A DNA stretch of 64,000 nucleotides from Cucumis sativus (Eukaryota > Streptophyta > Magnoliopsida > Cucurbitales > Cucurbitaceae): positions 2,790,001 to 2,854,000 of the forward strand of contig NC_026657.2 of the NCBI RefSeq assembly GCF_000004075.3, given 5' to 3'. This document shows, piece by piece, positions 37,363 to 48,933 of the stretch. A program made the position numbers and the translations under genes. The notes below the pieces were generated by a model, which was given only the letters and a program-made list of their open reading frames with translations, did not search any database and was not told the origin of the DNA. The first letter of the stretch is position 1. Each line of letters opens with the position of its first letter.

Positions 37363-40300
37363 TCAAAGTCGTGCATAGGATCGAATACGGTTCAATGGGT
37401 CAATAAGCCATGCAAAGTTTGCAAGCCGTGTACTTTGCTTCAAACTTTGCTTCTCATTAGAATGTGCCTCTGCACTCTTAGATAGGGAACAAAGATAAGA
37501 TAACGACTGTAGCCATGAGACTAACATAGGTTTACGGGTGACATCATCGGCTTCCGAAACCAGAGAGTATAACTGATCAAGAATCAGATTTTGGCCTTCT
37601 GTTGGTAACTTGATGATTAGTTGTGCTAAACTCTTCATCAAGCTTGGTAGGACCTAAAACATGTCCGATACAACCAAACTACACAAATTCAGATAGAAAT
37701 TTTGCAGCTGTGTCATGGTCTATTTCATTCCTTAATCAAAATTCTTCCTAGATAGGCAAATATAGTGCAGTGAAATCCTGGAAGATTTGAACAATCCCAG
37801 ATCCCACGATCACTAGGCTAGATTAGTTTATCGGTAACTACTAGTTTGAGTTTATCAAATACATGAATTTGGCTACACTAACAAATAACTGTAAGCCACC
37901 AACGTTTAATTTAATTTAATAATATCTTGGCTACAGGATTAATTTCATGAAATTAACATCCCAACTTATAACATAAGTTAATATATTGTTTAAAATAGTG
38001 AAAATAAAATGCCTACTGCACTAAAAATGGACGGACAAACATCTTAGGTCGTACAAAGTAAAATGGTACCTGTATGTCAACGAGAGAAATGAGCCGTAAT
38101 AGCATGTCTAAAATTTTCTTGGAAGGCTCCAAGTCTCCTTGCCAAGTCTTCCACAAATCTCCATCATCCATGAAGTTTTCACTGCAAAGGCTTGTAGCTT
38201 TTACAGTAAGACTGTCAATACAATAAAAGATTGCTGGACTTCCTGCAGGAAGATATCGCACCAAAGCAGCAACTCCTGAAGCCATGCCCTCGAATGGTGT
38301 AATGCCAGGATACCCCTAAAATCATTGAAGTTGAAAATTTAGCATCCGGTCAAGTTATCGAGTAGAAACTTGGTCTAACAAATAAAGAAAGAAGGCTTTA
38401 GTTGGGAGTGATACCGATAAAGATCTCTCGATGTAGTAGAAAACAAGCTCCTCCTTCAATGTTGTTCTCTTTTCATCGTCAATGTCATCCTTCCCGGACA
38501 TGAAAGCTATAAACACAGAGTGTGAAGCACGGACAACTTTTGAATTTGGATGTCCCATATATCTTATTGACTTGGTAATAAGGAACTAAAAAGTTCATGA
38601 GGGAAAAAATAAAGGAAGTAAAAAGAAACAAGGAGAATTTGCACGTTTTAGAACAGGATACAGAAACATTGTTGGAGCTACCACCTTCCCATACACTTGA
38701 GTAGGAACATGCTCGATGCAAGTTGGAACGACTCGTATATAAAACAACATACGTGCAGTTTGCACTTCGTCCTTCGCCCAGGAATATTGTATTTTCTGCC
38801 CAATAGAGTTATCTGGAAAATGTTGAATTTCAAATTTCAAATCCTAGCGTATACAATATCAGAATAAAAGCAGAATAATTGAATCGAAACATCAAGTAAC
38901 ATAATCTAATCTTGATTACAAAGTAAAATAACTTGAAACCAGTACCAGGGCCATTCGTTTGATCTTGGTATGTGGGCATTGACTCAATGAAATAGACACA
39001 GGCAGACTCATTCCCCTGAATGCTTCCAACAACACCTCGGATAGTATCCATATATTCTGGCAAGCGAATACGCCGAAAGTATTCCATACAAGAGAATGAA
39101 ACAAGTATTTTTACCGATACGTCAAACTGACTTTCTAGTGTATATTTGGAACCTAACTTTTCTTTTGTGACAGCTAATGCAAAAACTACTACCATGAGAA
39201 AAGCAGATTCTGCGATTTTCTCGATACTCTCTAGTAATTCATCCTCTCTACCATGAAGCACCAAATTGACTAGTCTGTGCCTTGAGTAGACATCTCGACA
39301 GTAATCCCATACAAGATTCTCCACAATACTTTTTTCCTCTTCCCCAAGTGAAGCATACTGACTGCAAAGAACACCAGCAATGGCCCCGGCTTCCTTAAAA
39401 GGAATACTACCCAGATGCTCTTTCACTAGAGTAAGCCCCAAAACACTCAACTCGGAAAAAGAAAATTCATTGATTTTGGCATATAAACGCTGCAAAGGAA
39501 ATATTTCAGTCAACAAAGCATAAACAACGGAAATGAGCACAGGCGGGCGAGCTGACACTGGGCCACAACGTGCTATTGCCAATGAAATACACAATAGAAG
39601 CACGCTCCTTCTATGGTCATTGCCTGTAATTGAAGATCCTTCCATAGTAGAAATAAAATTCCTTGCTATAGATTCTAAGCAATCCTGAGCTGAAATCCTT
39701 ATTCTAGATATCGTTTCTCTTTCTGAACTACTCAACAAGCCTTTGTAAGTATTAAAAGCCCTCAATATTCCAGCTGCAGCCATTACAACAGCAAATGAAG
39801 CATAACTTTCCTTTGAAGACACTAAAGTCGCATGGCTAAAAACATCTAATTTCTCAAAAGAATGAAGATTAATCAAACCAGAGGTCACCCATTCAATCAT
39901 GTGAAGAATCATTAACCCACTAGAAAGAGTATCGATAGGGCCATTTACCTTACTCCAAATTCCTAACAAAGAATCTAACAATCTAACAACATGAGCATTT
40001 ACTGATGAAGAAAAAGCATAACCAATCCCCGCAAGAAATTCTGGAACTATCCCTCCAACCAGTAGGTAATCTTCTTCCAAAACCCTGCAAAGCAACTCCA
40101 AACAGCATAATTTTGATTTTTCTGAAGCTGAAGGCAGATACGAAATTGCACCCAAAACTAAAACGCCTTCAGAGATAAACAAAGGGTTCTTCCGCAATTC
40201 AATTTTGGAAGAGAAAATCTGAGAGAGAACCTCAACGGATGAATCGACAAGAACTAAAGAGGGTCGGAGAGATTTTCTGAGCCAGATATAAAGAATCCTC

Positions 40301-40590
40301 AAAAAGAGGGGATAGGATTCATCAGAAATAGAGAAATTAGGAGAAGAAAGTAAAGAAATCACCAACTTAGCTTGAGGGTCTGCAACATAGAGTGAAGACT
40401 GAGAGTTAACAAGAATTTTAAGGGATTGAATGTGACGATCATCGAAGAATTGATGCTCCAAAGAGCTTCTAAGCTCAGCCCACGCTTGGATAATTTCTCG
40501 AGCAGAAGAGGAAGTGGGTTTGGAGTTAGCAATACCGCCGATGCTCTTCAACCAGTCTTCGAGAAAAACTGAACTCCCCTGCTTTGCCAT
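37363..40590 (-). CDS. Conserved plant protein of unknown function, At1g73970 type
   Basis: Five minus-strand exons (40590-38946, 38812-38662, 38562-38415, 38315-38070, 37653-37363) splice in frame to 826 residues. This is close to the roughly 800 residues I recall for Arabidopsis At1g73970. The protein is almost wholly helical and leucine-rich with no membrane segment and no catalytic motif, suggesting a HEAT/armadillo-like scaffold. Family landmarks include VADPQAKLVISLL, FLRILYIWLRKSLRPS, EHVPTQVYGKVVAPTMFLYM, ASGVAALVRYLPAGSPAIFY and the SWLQSLSYLCS stretch near the end. I first thought of an AP-5 adaptor subunit but rejected it. The stop codon TGA lies one base before a donor-like GGTAATT, so a 3' UTR intron is possible. 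Function is unknown. Confidence 0.9.
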
Positions 40591-40619
40591 CTTATCATTG
40601 GGAGGTGCAAAAATGGTGG

Positions 40620-41856
40620 ACAGAGATATGATGGAATTGAAAAGGAAGAAGACGAGGGAAGTAAAGCATTTATATATGTAATTGGGCTGTGGGTCGATTG
40701 CCGAATGGCTTCAAAGTTTCAAACTATCAAAAATATTTCGGTCATCATTCAAACTCCAAAGCAAAACAATCTTAAATGACAAAACAACAAAAGAAAAAGA
40801 AAAAAAAACTCTTGAAAATATTCTCTTAATTCTTTTTTAATTTTGTAAAATCAAATTAAGATTTCAAATTTAAATCTCATATTTTTCTTATAGGAAATAT
40901 GATTTTTATAATTTACTTTTATAATTTTAAATATCATATAATTATTTAAGTTAAAAGTATCAAATTTTATAAATAGACTTTTAAATCTATTTTTAAAATT
41001 TCATGAATTTTTAATGTTATTTTGAAAACTCTTATACTAGATACGTCTATTCTTATAAACTTGAGAGTTAAAAATGTACATTTAAAATATAGAAACAGAA
41101 TGCACATATTCTTCAAAACTTATGAACTCAAAGATAATTTTTACTATAGTTTATCTTTAGCATTCAAGCAGGAGAATATGGGACATTTTCCAAGAAATTT
41201 CAAGACTTACTTACCTATAGTTGAAAACGATCATAACATATCGACCAGGATCAAATTTTAAATTTTTCAAAAACAATGTCAATGAAAGAGGTATGGATGA
41301 CTATCTAATGAGAAAAAGAATACAAGACAAACTATATCCCAATCTATCTAGTTGGTGAGACACTTATCGTTGTTTGAATATGGTATAATCCTAAACAACC
41401 TAAGATATGCAGACATATTTGCAATGAGAAAGCTCATCACATGGTGGAACAAAACCTAGAAGGAAGACATACTTGAAAAGATGATTTAGAATTGAGGTAT
41501 GTTAGTTGCCTAGAAAAGAATGGTCGACGGATTTAGTTTTCATGAGAGGACTATGATTAGTTTGCAATTGTTCAAAATTAAAATTCAAAATTTCAATTCA
41601 TCTATCGAACACAACTTGTCTAAAAAACTTAACTTATTATTCTTTTAACAAAGAAGCCCAGAACAGAACTGTCACAGCAAAACATAAAATATTACATGAT
41701 GTGACAAAAAGCAAGAGGATGAGTACATGTGCCCCTCACAATTGGGACTTAACTTCTTTCTTCTAGGAATACACCAAACAAAAAGAAAAAGTGAAGTAGA
41801 TGCCTTTGCAAAGGTAGGGCTAGTTTAAGTGTGTTTGTTTAGTATGAAGATAACCA
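40620..41856. other. Intergenic gap between the At1g73970-type gene and CCS
   Basis: It contains the promoter of the At1g73970-type gene (just above 40590) and the 3' UTR of CCS (just below 41857). Between about 41.0 and 41.6 kb lie broken + strand frames, including an ATG frame at 41022-41261. They could be a very decayed coding relic, but I cannot name a family. Confidence 0.4.
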
Positions 41857-44800
41857 TTAGACTTTGCTGGTGACGAAATCCCTGTCACTTGATTCCCATA
41901 TGGTAGTCCCATCACAGGTGCATAGCTGCTTGTAGTTTTCTCCAACACCGGCACTTCGAGCAACTACTGCTGCTGTAATGCCTGGCACTGATTTGTCTTC
42001 GGTCTCATACACAGCTATTGATCGTCCAATAACATCAGAAACTCGCAGCTTCTGTTTGACGCCAGAGAAAAAGGCTTCACCCTTTTCATTAACATCTAAT
42101 GTTCCCAGGTCACCCAGAGGCTGAAAATGCATTGCCATCGATATGATATCATGTTAGTTTGAAAGAAACTCAAAAAGTACGTATAGAAATCATATGCTCA
42201 TTTACCGATTTGGTCTTATGGTTCAGGGCCTTTAGGTTTAGTTTCAATTTGGCCATTTTGTTTCTTGTCTTGAGTTTGGTACCATAAACTAATTATCCTC
42301 TAGGTGTTGTTATCTTGAATTGGAGGCCTTTTTTTATAGTTCGGATTGGCTTTTCTGGGGTGCTATCTTTTTGTATGTCCTTTTGTATTTTTTCATTTTA
42401 TCATAACGAGAGCCTTGATATTTCGTAAAAGCAAAAAGCTCGTTCCTGCTGTTATAAATCATTACTAAATTGAATACATAGCACACTTTTGTTCAATTGA
42501 CTCTAGTAGGTTTATAGTCTGATTTTGATAAAGGAAAAGAGAGGCTTTCAAACGAGTAAGGGATAATTTAGATAGATTATGAGATTTATGGACTAAATTG
42601 AAACTTTTACTGATAACATAAACTAAACCCAGACCCTAAAATCTAAATTGGTAAATTAACCTAAATTATGATATATACTTATCAACAGACCTACAAGCTG
42701 ATAACAGCCAATCATCCCAACACTAACAATAAAAATATAGCAGAAGCATCGTCCTAAAGAACAGCCACATGAAATTTATGGAAGAATAAGAAAAGGAATG
42801 GCATTAAAAGTCATAAGTTGAAAGGTAACCTCATTACTAGGGTCAGAATCTGCAGAACCAAAGATTTTTCCTGTGCTAGCAGCACCTTTTGTCAGATCAC
42901 CAAATTCATTGATTGACCAACCATGCTTTCCAGGAGACAGTCCACTAAAATTGGCTTCAACCCGGGTCAATTCCATATTTACCTGAGCCAATCGAACCAC
43001 ACCAAATATATTCGGGCCTTTAAATTCAGCAACAGCAGCAGAAATTAAGAAATCTGCAAATATAGGGCAGTGATTTATTATATCAATGACTGCATATAAC
43101 GAAAACATTTATTAAATAAATGAAATAGGAAAAATCCAATACCTAAAAGTGACTACATGAAAGCTTTTCCAATTAGAAAGAAGAAAAAAGATGAACTCTA
43201 GTGGGTAAAAGGAGGCTCAGATTTACACCAAAGAAAAACATTAGTAAGAACAAAATGAAGTAGAGGTCAAATCCCAGAAAAGACAGCCGCTTCGGTTGCC
43301 CCAAGAGTCCAAAAGAATGCACGTACAATAGCCAACCAAAATGGCCATTGCAAACTGTTACATACTGGCGCATGCATAGTTTGTATATCTAGATTTTGTT
43401 TCATTCATCACAATGGAGTTGGTTTTCTTGTTAAAAGAGTCAATCAATTCTCATAAAAAGAAATATTTATCAAATGAAAAAGTGTACCAAGACCATCCAC
43501 ACCACACAATAAAGACATTGTCAACCTCACAGCGTAAAACAGTACCGCACTCAACCCATTCACATCAGGGCTTAGAATAAAGAAACTTAAGCAATTGTTT
43601 AAACAAGTTATAACAAAAATCAATTAAAATTGAGTTCAAGTTTAACATCTACTTATCAATTCAAAGGCTTTCCAGAAACAGGATTAATAAAATATTCAGA
43701 GAAATCCAAAATATTCAAATACGCATTTATCATCATAAAGCAGCTAACCATCAGATTTAGGGGAAGGAGAAGGGGCAAATTTTGTTAGACATACCCTCGG
43801 GAACCCCTTGCCCAATTAACCGAGCTTTTCGACCTGTCTGCTCCAGAGCTTCAGTCATTATCTTCACAGGCGTTGCACCCAATATCCTAACCACTTGATT
43901 ACTCAAGTCCACATCAACACTCTTTACACCTGAAACAAAACTTCAAGAAATTCAACTAATGTACAGCAAACGAATAAGAGTGTGCTTAAAAATTATCCTG
44001 ACACAATTTATAGAAGTAGTTTAGTTATAAGCACTTTAACGAGAAGTGTTTAACAAGAAATCATTTTTTGGGAGGCCAAAAGTATTCCACTAGTAATTTC
44101 TTAGTTAAGAAGAACACCTTACGCTACTTCTAAACATAAGTAAATTAAAGGCATTCCCAAAAATTAAAGGCATTCCCAAACATAGTCTAACAAGGGATCA
44201 GAAACCAACCAAAAGGTGAAACGATTAGAAATTAAAACTTGAAACTTAAACATCAAATAAGATTTTAAAAAATCTTCTTCTAAAACACTTACCGTCAACA
44301 CCCTGTAATTTGTTCTTGACGGCACTAACGCAGCCCTCACATTTCATATCCACCATATACTCGGTCTATCACCCAAACAGAATCAAAGAGTTATCAACGA
44401 CAGACCAACCAGCACACTAAAAGCAAATTCAAAATCTCATATCAATCCATAACTAAAAGACCCTTTAAGAATTTTGACCAACAAAGTTCCTTAATTTAAA
44501 AAAAAAAAAAAAACATCAATAGCCTGAAAGCTACGAAGTAACACACCCACAAGAGGAAGAAAGATATAAAGAACAAAACTCACCAAAAGTTCAGGCAAAT
44601 CAACATTGTTCTGCATCAACCAACACCAATTAAGAGGAATTAAAACTGAAACACGAATGATAACGGAAAATAAGAGACGAGTTTAAGAAATCAGAGGAAA
44701 CCTGAGAGGAAGAGATTGATTCCGAAGTGGGTGTTTCCATACGAACAGCAGAGGGAGGAGGGGCAAAGTTTCTGACGAATCCGAAGGAATTTGAAGTTGG

Positions 44801-44965
44801 GAATTGAGAGGAATATAAAGAAAGGGAAATGGGTTTGAATGATTGAGGGAAATGAAAAGGGAGGGAAGAAGAAGAAGGGCCGGTGAAGATGAAAGCTGCA
44901 GGTAAAGCAGATGCTGCCGCTATGGCAAAGCTAGTTGTTGTTGCTGTGGACCGTAGAAATGCCAT
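41857..44965 (-). CDS. CCS: Copper chaperone for Cu/Zn superoxide dismutase
   Basis: Six minus-strand exons (44965-44702, 44610-44584, 44365-44293, 43929-43795, 43053-42830, 42120-41857) give 328 residues. Arabidopsis CCS has 320. The first 70 or so residues form a Ser/Ala-rich chloroplast transit peptide. An internal methionine at METPTSES could start a cytosolic form. Domain I has the copper-binding MKCEGC motif (C106, C109) of the Atx1/HMA fold. Domain II is superoxide-dismutase-like (HGWSINEFGDLT, GDLGTLDVNEKG). The C-terminal domain III carries CTC (C308, C310), which passes copper and forms the disulphide in the target enzyme. It activates CSD enzymes in chloroplast and cytosol. The start of exon 6 carries a miR398-complementary site. 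Confidence 0.96.
42098..42118 (-). promoter_or_regulatory. Predicted miR398 target site in CCS exon 6
   Basis: The minus-strand transcript reads TCTGGGTGACCTGGGAACAT plus one T here. Against the known miR398 complement it pairs without a break through GGGTGACCTG, including the cleavage centre. The next segment pairs with one G:U. The few imperfect pairs are at the outer ends and in wobbles. miR398 is known to target CSD and CCS transcripts under copper sufficiency. Confidence 0.75.
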
Positions 44966-46232
44966 TAAGATGGAATTTTTTTTGTTGCTGATTTTCCTTT
45001 ACACATTTGTCAACGAAACGAGCAAAAATAAGAGAACGGTTGAACAGAATAATCTTCTTTTTGGAGAAAACTTGAAAATTTCTCGAAATTTCTATAACTT
45101 TGCTGCTGGGGATTGGGATAGGTGTTTTGGAATTTTACTTTAAGCATTGTAATTTCCCTAAAGAAAATACTCGAGTTTTTTTCTTCTCAAGCATGCCGTT
45201 TGATCCCTTTTAATGAGATTGAAATAAATTCCAATGTAATAACAAACAAAAATTCATACTTGTATGAGTGTTTTGAGCTCAATATTAAAAAGTTTTCACT
45301 TTTAAGATTTTATTTTTGTTTGGTTATCAATTTTACATGCATTTTAACATTCCTCTAACTACAAAATTGAGATGTCTTATTTTAGTATAGTTTGGAAGAC
45401 AAAAATGAGAAGTCTAGAATTGGTAGAAGATATTAACTTTGTTTTCTGTAAAATTAAATTACAATTAAGTATTAACACGTATGATCGAATGTTAATTCTA
45501 TAATTTTGTAGTTTGAGTTATTGTTTCTTAAGAAATTGTGTTTCACGATTCAAACAAAATGGATGTTTTAAAAGAATAATGTTTAGGTAAAATACACTTT
45601 TAGATTTTGGAGTAAAATGACGAGCAGTCGACAAATCTCAGGACTTAAATGCAAATGATAAAATCAGACAATCACCACAAGGAAGAAGAGAGTTCTAATT
45701 AGTCACTAAATAAAATAGTTTCCAACAGATTTCCAAATCAAAAGTATTGTTTATAGAATACAACAAATCAAATAAACCTCACACTTAAACAACTAAATCT
45801 GTAAATTGCCTTCAACAATAAACTACTAATCCAATTAAAAATTTGTGAGTCTGTTTTGCTTAAAAATCAAGAAAATATTATGATTTTTTATGCTATCAGT
45901 TTTAAGTTCAAGGAAAATGCACAGTAATTTAGGATAGCGAAAACATCTCGTATGGTTTGATATTTCTATCAAACATCTTATACCCCTTATACATGAACTA
46001 CATTCTATTCTTCAATGTAGTGTTTTACAATTCAATCGACATGGAACTCAGACTTTATACATTATAACCATCACCTGCATCCATTACAAACCATGAGAGA
46101 CAGATGATCAGTCGATCAATCACGACTTTGTTCATCGCGTAGCAGCACGAGATTTGGTCAAAAACTTGTTGCTGTATGCTCAAAACTGGTGATGGCATTA
46201 TAAGAAGAAAACCAAAGTAAAAATCTAGTTCT
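44966..46232. other. Intergenic gap: CCS promoter and 3' UTR of the PPGF gene
   Basis: No supported gene. The right part probably carries the 3' UTR of the minus-strand gene ending at 46233, and the left part the CCS promoter. The + strand frames here are antisense or promoter overlaps. Confidence 0.5.
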
Positions 46233-48933
46233 TCAACCGAAACCAGGAGGAACATCCGGGTCTTCATCATCATCACTACCAGCATCTTTAAACATTTGGT
46301 TGTGCTTCCTGTTTGAAACAAAGCCTGGCGGCAGATCAACATTATCTGCATCAGACACATTGTTTGGATTATGTCCCTCTACGTTTCGACTATCGTTATT
46401 GTGTCTTCCTTCATGATGTTTCGGAAATTGCAGATCCTCTATGTGCTGCCTTCCATTGTTTGTATGATTACCAGCAAAAGAAAAACCGGGAGGTTCTACC
46501 GGATCAGCCTCGGAATGTTCTAATTGACTGGTGGAGGCCTTCATAGAACCATTATTATCACCTTCCTTCCGAGCTGGTATCGCATGGTGGGTAGATGCTT
46601 CGGCATTTTCCTCCGCTTTTGGGTTCGCTAACTTATTGTAGACAGATTGCACCGTTTCTGTGATTTCATTTTTCATGCCATCAGCTGATCTGATGATCTC
46701 CCATAAGTTATCAGAAACCTTGCTCATTATTTCTTCCCTAAAGACAAGGAAAATACATTATTACCTTCTATCTCCGAATGGAGACTTTAATTTTCTTCAG
46801 AAGATCATTTTGGTATAAACTATTAAAGGGGGGAAACAGCGATATATTGGTAAATTGTATAAGAAAATTGACCTATCTTGCATCCTTCTTAACAATTATG
46901 TCTCTTGATGCTTATCCAACTAATTCAGCACTAGATAAGACTAACTGATCCTAAAATTCTATAGAAACACATGCCAGCAAACAAAGGTATCCAACGTATT
47001 TTGGTCTAAGGCATAAATAACTTAGGTCATTCATCCACTCAGATTATGAAGTTAGTTTAGTTAATGGAAAATTTGAGAAATAGTCAGACTCAAGGGTGTA
47101 TATTTCTCTATCTTTTGGACCAATACAGTCAAAAAGAAAAAGACGATGCACTTTGGAAATATGAAGGATACGATGTCTCTGATATTGACCTTGGCAGTGT
47201 TGGTGATATATAATTAAATTTGCCTTCAACCACTAGCTTAAGCTTTTAGGTGAATTGGTGGTTTAATATGGTATCAGTGCAGGTGGTCCAAGGAGGTCCT
47301 ATGTTCAAGCCCCTACATTGTCGTTTCCTCTCTAATTAAAATCAATTTCCACTTGTTGGACCTTTCAAATATTTCAAACCAAAAAAGTGAGGTAAAATTG
47401 ATTCCACTTGTTGGACCTTTCAAATATTTCAAGTTCACAAGTGAGGGGGAGTGTTGGTGATATATAATTAAATTAGTCTTCAAACACTAGCTTAAGCTTT
47501 TGGATGAATTGGTGGTTTAATAAGCAGTATCGATGTAATGGATTAATCCATTGAGTCGTGAAGGATGAATTAGTGCACTTCTCAAAATTCGTTTTTGGAC
47601 GTGTTTTCTTAGCTTGGTGGGAATAGTTTGGTTGCTTTGGCTTGTTGATCGGTTGAATAACACTTGAGTATTTTGTTAAAAGATATATACAAATGAATTT
47701 GTTCGAGTAATATTTAGAGTTTTCCGATTTTTTGTAATTTGGTTTGTAATTTGTCTTTGAAACCGAAGCCCATAGAGAGGCATGGAATCTCACCAAGGAC
47801 CGAACCTCAAAAGGATTTGCACCTCTAAACACTATAGGTTGTCTGGGGGCCTGCAATAGAATAAGTTTGTAGTGGAATGGAATCAAAAGCTCAAGTTTGG
47901 ATTGACTGTTTTGAGCTTGATTTGTAATACCAAACTCATTCTATGCTCACAGTTTTCAACCTAACCCATTTTCACACTCCACAATCCAATTTCTGTTCTA
48001 CCCTCGATTCCTCACTCATTCCAACATCCCTCAAATAATAACTTGAGTAAATAATGGTTATGGGGTTTTATAGAATTTCATAGTGAGAAGTGTCTTAATG
48101 TGAAACAATTACTTCATCTGGCTGGGATGAAACTTTCAACTCCCATTGTAACAAAGTCGACCAATTCTATCCCATCCAAATTTAATTATCACAGCACAAA
48201 AGCAGCAGTCATCATCCCATCTCCATAGCCTACTTTAACTAAAGAAGCTAAACAAAATTCACAATAACGATAATATAACTAATGCCAAAGGAAACAAATA
48301 AGAACATGAGATGACAGCAATTTGGTCTTACCCAACCTCATCATATATCGCATCAGAAATTTGCCGAGGCTTCACATTTTCAGTTCCTGCCCGATTAAGT
48401 GCTGCCGATTGCTTCACTATTGCAACAATATTATTGCGCAATTCTTCCTATAATTAAACATACTTTTCTATAAGAATCCAAAATTCAACAACTATGCCAA
48501 CATTCTTGGAACTTCCATTAATACTACCACTAAGTGAAGTCAAATTTCTCCAATTTTTCTCCGTTAAAACCCTAGACAAATATAGTTCATTTGGAATGAG
48601 AAGAATGAAAGAAGGAATAGGTCAAATGAATCAGCAAATCCCTCTTTCGGCAAAGTTTCATTCTCTATCATAAGAATTTCATACGATTGATCAGTAATTA
48701 CAACTGGATGAATAAAATTAGCGAAACTATTAAGCGAAAAATTGAATGAATAGCGAAAGCTATAGAACAAAAACCTAGGAAACAGAGGAAATGAGGAAGG
48801 AAATAAAATAGGAAAACGAGAATACATTGTCTTTCAGCTTGCGAATGATTTTGAGACGGAGTTTGTCGAAGTCGCCGTCATCCTTGAGCTTTTCGATCAC
48901 AGCTTCTCCACTAACCTTAGGGCCGACCTCCAT
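46233..48933 (-). CDS. Shg1/BOD1-like N-terminal domain protein with C-terminal PPGF repeats
   Basis: Three minus-strand exons (48933-48826, 48447-48332, 46737-46233) splice in frame to 242 residues. The first 115 or so residues are helical, with GDFDKLRLKIIRKLKDNEEL and ending ETVQSVYNKL. This recalls the Shg1/BOD1 domain of histone-methyltransferase (COMPASS) partners. That assignment is inference from pattern only. The C-terminal half is hydrophilic, Asn/His/Asp-rich and probably disordered. It holds three spaced motifs (EPPGFSF, LPPGFVS and a terminal VPPGFG). Such motifs may be short peptide ligands. Intron 2 (46738-48331) hosts a small retroelement and a dispersed repeat. The gene may correspond to Arabidopsis At1g12530, next to CCS, but I am not sure. 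Confidence 0.82.
47198..47522 (+). mobile_element. TRIM-like miniature LTR retrotransposon
   Basis: Two direct repeats of 71 bp (47198-47268 and 47452-47522) differ at about five positions. Both start TGTTGGTGATATATAATTAA. Right after the first is TGGTATCAGTGC (47269-47280), matching the usual initiator-tRNA-Met primer-binding site TGGTATCAGAGC at 11 of 12 bases. Right before the second is a purine tract AGGGGGAG (47444-47451). Flanking 5 bp GGCAG and AGCAG resemble a target-site duplication. The internal 183 bp has no coding capacity and a partial 29 bp duplication. The whole is 325 bp, in TRIM size range, and sits in intron 2 of the PPGF gene. The LTRs end TA, not CA. Confidence 0.75.
47850..48065. 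repeat. Dispersed repeat, copy A
   Basis: This stretch shares ordered blocks with 63580-63800, including TTTGTAATACCAAACTCATT against TTTGTAATACTAAACTCATT, then CAATCCAA and CCCTCGATT with ATTCCAAC after it. Both copies are in the same orientation, and divergence is substantial. It lies in intron 2 of the PPGF gene and is probably a non-autonomous transposon relic. Confidence 0.6.

Noticed and set aside
37363-40590. First reading as an AP-5 complex beta-like subunit
   Set aside because: The N-terminus and about 826-residue length do not fit the longer plant AP-5 beta protein. The landmarks and size fit the At1g73970-type uncharacterised family better.
47269-47310. tRNA-like or SINE-like phrase (GGTATCAGTGC ... 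GTTCAAGCCCC)
   Set aside because: No cloverleaf can be formed. The first part is better explained as an LTR-element primer-binding site.
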